From VBAS01 sp964444975 (GTDB lineage: Bacteria > Bacteroidota > Bacteroidia > Chitinophagales > Chitinophagaceae), in NCBI GenBank assembly GCA_964444975.1, contig CAYUJD010000007.1:18953-82952 (forward strand): a DNA stretch of 64,000 nucleotides, written 5' to 3'. The notes beneath the pieces were generated by a model. That model did not search any database. It saw only the letters and a program-made list of their open reading frames with translations, and was not told the origin of the DNA. The translations under genes were made by a program, and so were the position numbers. Positions 60,306-64,000 of this stretch are shown here, one piece after another; within the stretch, counting starts at the first letter, position 1, and each line of letters begins with the position of its first letter.

Positions 60306-61617
60306 GCCGTCCGGAGTTTAAAATTTTAAAAATAACCAGTGCAAGGAAAAGTATTAAGAAATATGCAATAGCCATTTGCCAGTTATAAATACACATCGCA
60401 GCCAGTGAAATTACGGCAATTACCAGGGTAATGACGGGCATTGCCGGGTACAGCGGTGTTTTAAACGGACGATGCAGTTCAGGATATTTTTTCCGCAGGG
60501 CAAAAACCGAGATCATCGAAATGATATACAGGGTCAGCGCACCGAAAACGGAGATGGTAATGATGATGGCTGTTTTACCTGTGAGCAATGCAATCATCCC
60601 TATAACCATATTTACGAGCAAAGAATTGGCAGGTGTTTTGAATTTTTCAGAAACCCTGCCGAGAAATGCCGGCAACTGTTTTGTTCTTCCCATTTCAAAA
60701 GTAGAGCGGCCGGCCGCCAGCAGCAAACCATGAAAAGAAGCAATAAGACCGGAAAGCCCGACGATGATGAAAATTTTTAACCACACATCGCTTTCGCCGT
60801 TGATTTTTGATAAGGCAAGGGGAAGAGGTGAATCAGAGGTTTCGCCGCTCACTCCGTTTTTATAAACAATCGTTTCCCAGCCCGCAATGCCGACAGCGAA
60901 AACAAACACCAGCACACAGAGAAGAGCAAGAGTGGTCATACTGAGGCCGAAGCCGCGGCTGATATCCTTTTGCGGATTCACCGATTCTTCAGCCACATTG
61001 GCCACGCCTTCGATGCCGAGGAAAAACCAGATAGCAAACGGGATGGCGGCAAAGGCTCCCTGCCAGCCGTTAGGAAAAGAATTGCGGAAAAGATTTTCTG
61101 GTTTGAAAGCCGGCAAAGCCAACACATAAAAAATGACAAGCCCGATGATGGCAATGATGGTGAAGGCCGTTGCAAACGAAGCGGCTTCTTTTACCCCATA
61201 AATATTTATTGCGGTAAAAAGAATATAAGCAAACAGTGCAGTAGTGAGCACAGGTGCCTGCGGGAAAAAAGAATTGAAATAAGCGCCGATGGCAAATGCA
61301 ATGGCAGGCGGAGCAAAGATAAATTCTACCGACTGTGCAATGCCGGCAATAAAACCGGCTTCTTTACCTAATGCTTTCTGTGCATAATCAAAAGCGCCGC
61401 CGGCTTTGGGAATGGCGCAGGCCAGTTCGGCATAGCTGAAGCTGAACGTGACATACATCAGCATGATGAGGGCGGTGGCGATGGCCATGCCGAGGGTGCC
61501 GCCTTTTTCCAGGCCCAGATTCCAGCCGAAGTACATACCGGAAATAACATAGCCCACACCCAGCCCCCAGAGCATGAGGGGTGTCAGAGTTTTTTTCAAG
61601 CCTTCGTTCTGGCTCAT
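60298..61617 (-). CDS. APC-family permease, ethanolamine permease-like
   Basis: 439 aa with about twelve membrane segments. The start WGLGVGYVISGMYFGWNLGLE and the CAIPKAGGAFDYAQKALG and SVEFIFAPPAIAFAIGAYF blocks match the ethanolamine permease (Eat) branch of the amino acid/polyamine/organocation family, and the GIEGVANVAEESVNPQKDI loop is also typical. It is the first gene of the operon, followed by the gamma-glutamyl ligase. The Eat assignment rests on residue patterns I recall, not on an alignment, and another amine cannot be ruled out. Confidence 0.83.
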   Translation of the reverse strand: MSQNEGLKKTLTPLMLWGLGVGYVISGMYFGWNLGLEKGGTLGMAIATALIMLMYVTFSFSYAELACAIPKAGGAFDYAQKALGKEAGFIAGIAQSVEFIFAPPAIAFAIGAYFNSFFPQAPVLTTALFAYILFTAINIYGVKEAASFATAFTIIAIIGLVIFYVLALPAFKPENLFRNSFPNGWQGAFAAIPFAIWFFLGIEGVANVAEESVNPQKDISRGFGLSMTTLALLCVLVFVFAVGIAGWETIVYKNGVSGETSDSPLPLALSKINGESDVWLKIFIIVGLSGLIASFHGLLLAAGRSTFEMGRTKQLPAFLGRVSEKFKTPANSLLVNMVIGMIALLTGKTAIIITISVFGALTLYIISMISVFALRKKYPELHRPFKTPLYPAMPVITLVIAVISLAAMCIYNWQMAIAYFLILFLALVIFKILNSGRHE

Positions 61618-61734
61618 GTGTCTTTAAGTGAAAAATAAAAATAGGATTTATTCTATTAATGGCAGAAGTGAAGTGTGATGGATATGAATGTTAATAAAAG
61701 CAAGTTGTTTTTACATATAAAAGTGAAGAATTAT

Positions 61735-61788
61735 TTACCCGACTATATCGGTGAACATGATGGCGGCAAGCTGGCGGTTGACGAGCAT
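61735..61788 (-). pseudogene. 17-codon scrap of an adenylate cyclase N terminus
   Basis: The minus strand reads ATG at 61788, then LVNRQLAAIMFTDIVG and a TAA at 61735-61737. This is the same as residues 6-17 of the cyclase encoded at 61845-63929 (RQLAAIMFTDIVG), with the same DNA apart from a few bases. It ends abruptly after TDIVG. It looks like the remnant of a second tandem copy after deletion. Confidence 0.75.
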
Positions 61789-61844
61789 AAAAGCAAAAAT
61801 GATCAGATTAGTTAAATATCTTTAAACAAAAATGAATGCTTTAC

Positions 61845-63929
61845 TTACTCAGGCATCTCGATTTTTCCATATTTCAAAAGATTGATTTCATAGTTTTTCT
61901 TAGCTTTTGCCAGCACCCTTTTGAAATCGGTATCGTTTTTATATGCGTCAAAAAACCACGAGTTTAACAGCCAATGATAATCGTTTTTGAAATTATTATT
62001 CCCTTTATCAACCTGCAATTCACGGCGTTTAATCACATCTTTCAATATTTTTTCCCGGTTCATTGCCAAACGGATGTCTTCATCGTTGAGATATTTTAGT
62101 TCAATTTTATTAGGTTCGCCTTTTACAGCAAATAAAAAAGATCTTTCTTTAGAGTAGCTGCCTTCTCTTAACTTAAGACGTTTTTCCGCATTGATAAAGT
62201 CGCCAAGATAGATTAGATAAAAAAGAACACCTCCTTCAAATTGAAATTGGTCATTCGTCAATTCATACGAAGTAAGAAAAGCCTTTTTCGCCTCTTCATT
62301 TCTTCCAAGCAACAGATATTGATAACCCAAAATGGCATATTGGTTTGGATCAAGCGGATCCGTTTTAATAGCCTTAAGCATTATAGGAACGGCAGTTGAA
62401 TGAAGTCCAAGTGAAAATGAAAGGTCTGCACCTAAGTTGTAACTATTTTCCGGATTTTCGGGGTCTAAGTAATATGCTTTTTTTAGATAAAAGAAACCGC
62501 TGTCGATATCGGGATTAGTACGATGGAGCAATGCATATGCCATTGCAAGGTTTGCAAAAGATGATTTGGGGTTTAGTTGATATCCTTTTCTTGCCATGCG
62601 CTGCTTCAATAATTCCAATTCTTGCGGAAACTTATCTCCTTGTATGTTCCTTCTTACATCATATAGTTCTGCTAATCCTGAATAAGGTTCGGCATAGGCC
62701 GAATCTAACCGGATAGCCTGCTCAAAATAATTTCTTGCCTTTTCAAAATCTTCCTCGTTGAAGTTATTGTTATACTTCGTATACATGAAATATTTTCCTT
62801 TCTGAAATTGATCGTATGCTTCAACGCTGGTAGTCGGGATATGGCCGATTTTTGATTTGGCGTTTGGAGAAATTTCTATTTCAAATTTTTTTGCAATCGT
62901 TCTGGCAATGTCACTTTGAACTTCGAATATATCTTTCATTTCTTTATCGAAGGTTTCTGCCCAAAGGTGTTGATCTGTATGGGCATCTATCAACTGCGCG
63001 GTAATCCTGAGCGTATTGCCTGATTTTCTCACACTTCCTTCAAGAATAGTATTGACATGTAATTCGTCTGCAATTTTTTTCAGATTTACCGGTTTGCCTT
63101 TATACGGCAGAACCGAAGTCCTGCTGATAGTTCTGATACCCTCGATTTTTGAGATATGTGTTATGATTTCTTCTGTAATTCCATCACTGAAATATTCCTG
63201 GTCAGGGTCACCGCTCATATTATCAAAATAGAGAACAGCAATAGATTTTTCCGTATTTGAATCTTTAGCAGAGGCTGATGTAGTTTGGTTATTAAAGAAT
63301 AAAAACCAGGCTGCTATTAAACCTGAAAGTATTACAACTCCTCCAAGATAAATTGCTTTCTTTCTTGCAAATTCCCGCTTATCGTTGGGTTTTTTTAATG
63401 CTTTTGTATTATCCTGAATATAAAGTGGAATTTCTTTAACCGATATTTCATATACTTTTACGGGCTCACTTACATTTTTCAAATGTTCTTCCTTTACAAA
63501 TTCCGATATGATCTCTTTTTTATTGGCGAGATTTTTATACACCGCTTCAGACACCCAGGTGCTGCCGGGCGCCGCCATCGACTGTAGTCTTGAAGCAATA
63601 TTTACTCCATCACCGAACACATCATTATTTTCAAATATCACTTCGCCTAAATGAATTCCGATTCTTAACTGCAGCCCTTCTATTTTACTGCAAGCCTGGT
63701 GAATAGCTGCTGCACAAAATACCGCGTCAGTAACGGTATGAAAACTTGCCATCACTCCATCTCCTAACTCTTTTATCCATGTGCCATGGAATTGTTTGAT
63801 AAGAGGCTTATGTATCTCACGATTTTTTCTTAGCAGTTCAAATGCTTTTTGTTCATCCTTACCCATAAGAGCTGTGTACCCGACTATATCGGTAAACATG
63901 ATAGCGGCAAGCTGGCGGGTTTGAGACAT
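61845..63929 (-). CDS. Membrane adenylate cyclase with TolB-like and TPR domains
   Basis: 694 aa. The N-terminal class III cyclase domain (about residues 5-165) has metal aspartates in FTDIVGYT (Asp14) and KELGDGVMASF (Asp57), the adenine-type KELGD lysine, and FGDGVNIASRLQ with the Asn and Arg needed for catalysis. One membrane segment (about 191-211) is followed by a FlgO/TolB-like segment (SIAVLYFDNMSGDPDQEYFSDGI) and C-terminal TPR repeats (about 355-590, for example NSYNLGADLSFSLGLHS). The cyclase is cytoplasmic and the TPR part probably periplasmic. It makes cAMP. Base composition is AT-rich, and a scrap of a second copy lies downstream. A Crp/Fnr regulator occurs at 2350 but no link is shown. 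Confidence 0.88.
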   Translation of the reverse strand: MSQTRQLAAIMFTDIVGYTALMGKDEQKAFELLRKNREIHKPLIKQFHGTWIKELGDGVMASFHTVTDAVFCAAAIHQACSKIEGLQLRIGIHLGEVIFENNDVFGDGVNIASRLQSMAAPGSTWVSEAVYKNLANKKEIISEFVKEEHLKNVSEPVKVYEISVKEIPLYIQDNTKALKKPNDKREFARKKAIYLGGVVILSGLIAAWFLFFNNQTTSASAKDSNTEKSIAVLYFDNMSGDPDQEYFSDGITEEIITHISKIEGIRTISRTSVLPYKGKPVNLKKIADELHVNTILEGSVRKSGNTLRITAQLIDAHTDQHLWAETFDKEMKDIFEVQSDIARTIAKKFEIEISPNAKSKIGHIPTTSVEAYDQFQKGKYFMYTKYNNNFNEEDFEKARNYFEQAIRLDSAYAEPYSGLAELYDVRRNIQGDKFPQELELLKQRMARKGYQLNPKSSFANLAMAYALLHRTNPDIDSGFFYLKKAYYLDPENPENSYNLGADLSFSLGLHSTAVPIMLKAIKTDPLDPNQYAILGYQYLLLGRNEEAKKAFLTSYELTNDQFQFEGGVLFYLIYLGDFINAEKRLKLREGSYSKERSFLFAVKGEPNKIELKYLNDEDIRLAMNREKILKDVIKRRELQVDKGNNNFKNDYHWLLNSWFFDAYKNDTDFKRVLAKAKKNYEINLLKYGKIEMPE

Positions 63930-64000
63930 TTGTTAATAAATGATACCACAAGCGTTTCGATATTAGTCAAAGATATTCAACTGAATATGATTTAGCTCTT

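Noticed and set aside
55622..61617. Classical Puu putrescine pathway
   Set aside because: No PuuB-type flavin oxidase or PuuE transaminase in the operon, and an iron alcohol dehydrogenase takes the place of the oxidase. The permease resembles Eat more than PuuP.
1..64000. tRNA, rRNA, prophage, integrase or insertion-sequence transposase
   Set aside because: None of these was recognised on either strand in any spacer.

Overview
The window is from a Bacteroidota chromosome, probably a Chitinophagia/Chitinophagaceae-like member. The evidence is type IX secretion and gliding genes (gldJ, porU, porV, a PorP/SprF protein), bacillithiol synthase BshA, the acylornithine-carbamoyltransferase route to arginine, a LytS/LytTR pair, DUF4292 next to an EnvC-type protein, little Shine-Dalgarno signal, and many short palindromic repeats of the kind common in this phylum. 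A run of 100 N (3709-3808) splits murF, so this is a scaffold joined from contigs. No stretch longer than about 300 bases lacks a gene. I saw no rRNA, tRNA, CRISPR array, transposase or integrase.

Layout. 1-3.9 kb: a persulfide/sulfite module (persulfide dioxygenase-rhodanese fusion, TauE exporter, Crp/Fnr regulator) next to the gapped murF. 3.9-5.8 kb: an AT-rich accessory patch with a frameshifted secreted protein and an outer-membrane barrel. 5.8-12.3 kb: gldJ divergent from porU-porV. 12.3-18.3 kb: housekeeping genes (ispF, dut, DUF4292, EnvC-like, bshA, M28 peptidase). 18.3-27.6 kb: one long minus-strand arginine operon, GNAT-argG-argC-argD-(four-helix-bundle gene)-argF'-argB-argE-argH, with a structured leader. 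27.7-34 kb: mixed housekeeping genes (RsmI-like methyltransferase, EI24 protein, 3-methyladenine glycosylase, SLC13 transporter, PorP/SprF, upp). 34.1-36.3 kb: a shrunken AnmK-like protein and a PGM1-related ATP-grasp ligase. 36.4-54.5 kb: a signalling island with an 1802-residue eight-module histidine kinase, a TPR kinase sharing its transmitter, a GAF-adenylate cyclase, a lone receiver, a 1989-residue hybrid kinase, and a LiaF-like/DUF4288/LytS/LytTR operon. 55.6-61.6 kb: a minus-strand catabolic operon of permease, glutamine-synthetase-like ligase, iron alcohol dehydrogenase, C26 gamma-glutamyl hydrolase and aldehyde dehydrogenase. 61.7-63.9 kb: a second adenylate cyclase with TPRs, next to a scrap of a lost copy.

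The most interesting system is the 55.6-61.6 kb operon. Its gene set has no PuuB-type oxidase or PuuE transaminase but does have an alcohol dehydrogenase and an ethanolamine-type permease. This fits uptake of ethanolamine (or a similar amino alcohol) and its oxidation as a gamma-glutamyl conjugate to glycine plus glutamate, without EutBC or a microcompartment. Second is the self-contained arginine operon, in which the GNAT is the likely acylglutamate synthase and residue 90 of ArgF' points to succinylated intermediates. Third is a set of palindromic repeats that have entered reading frames in place, most clearly inside the ATPase domain of the 1802-residue kinase, where the neighbouring paralogue serves as an empty-site control.
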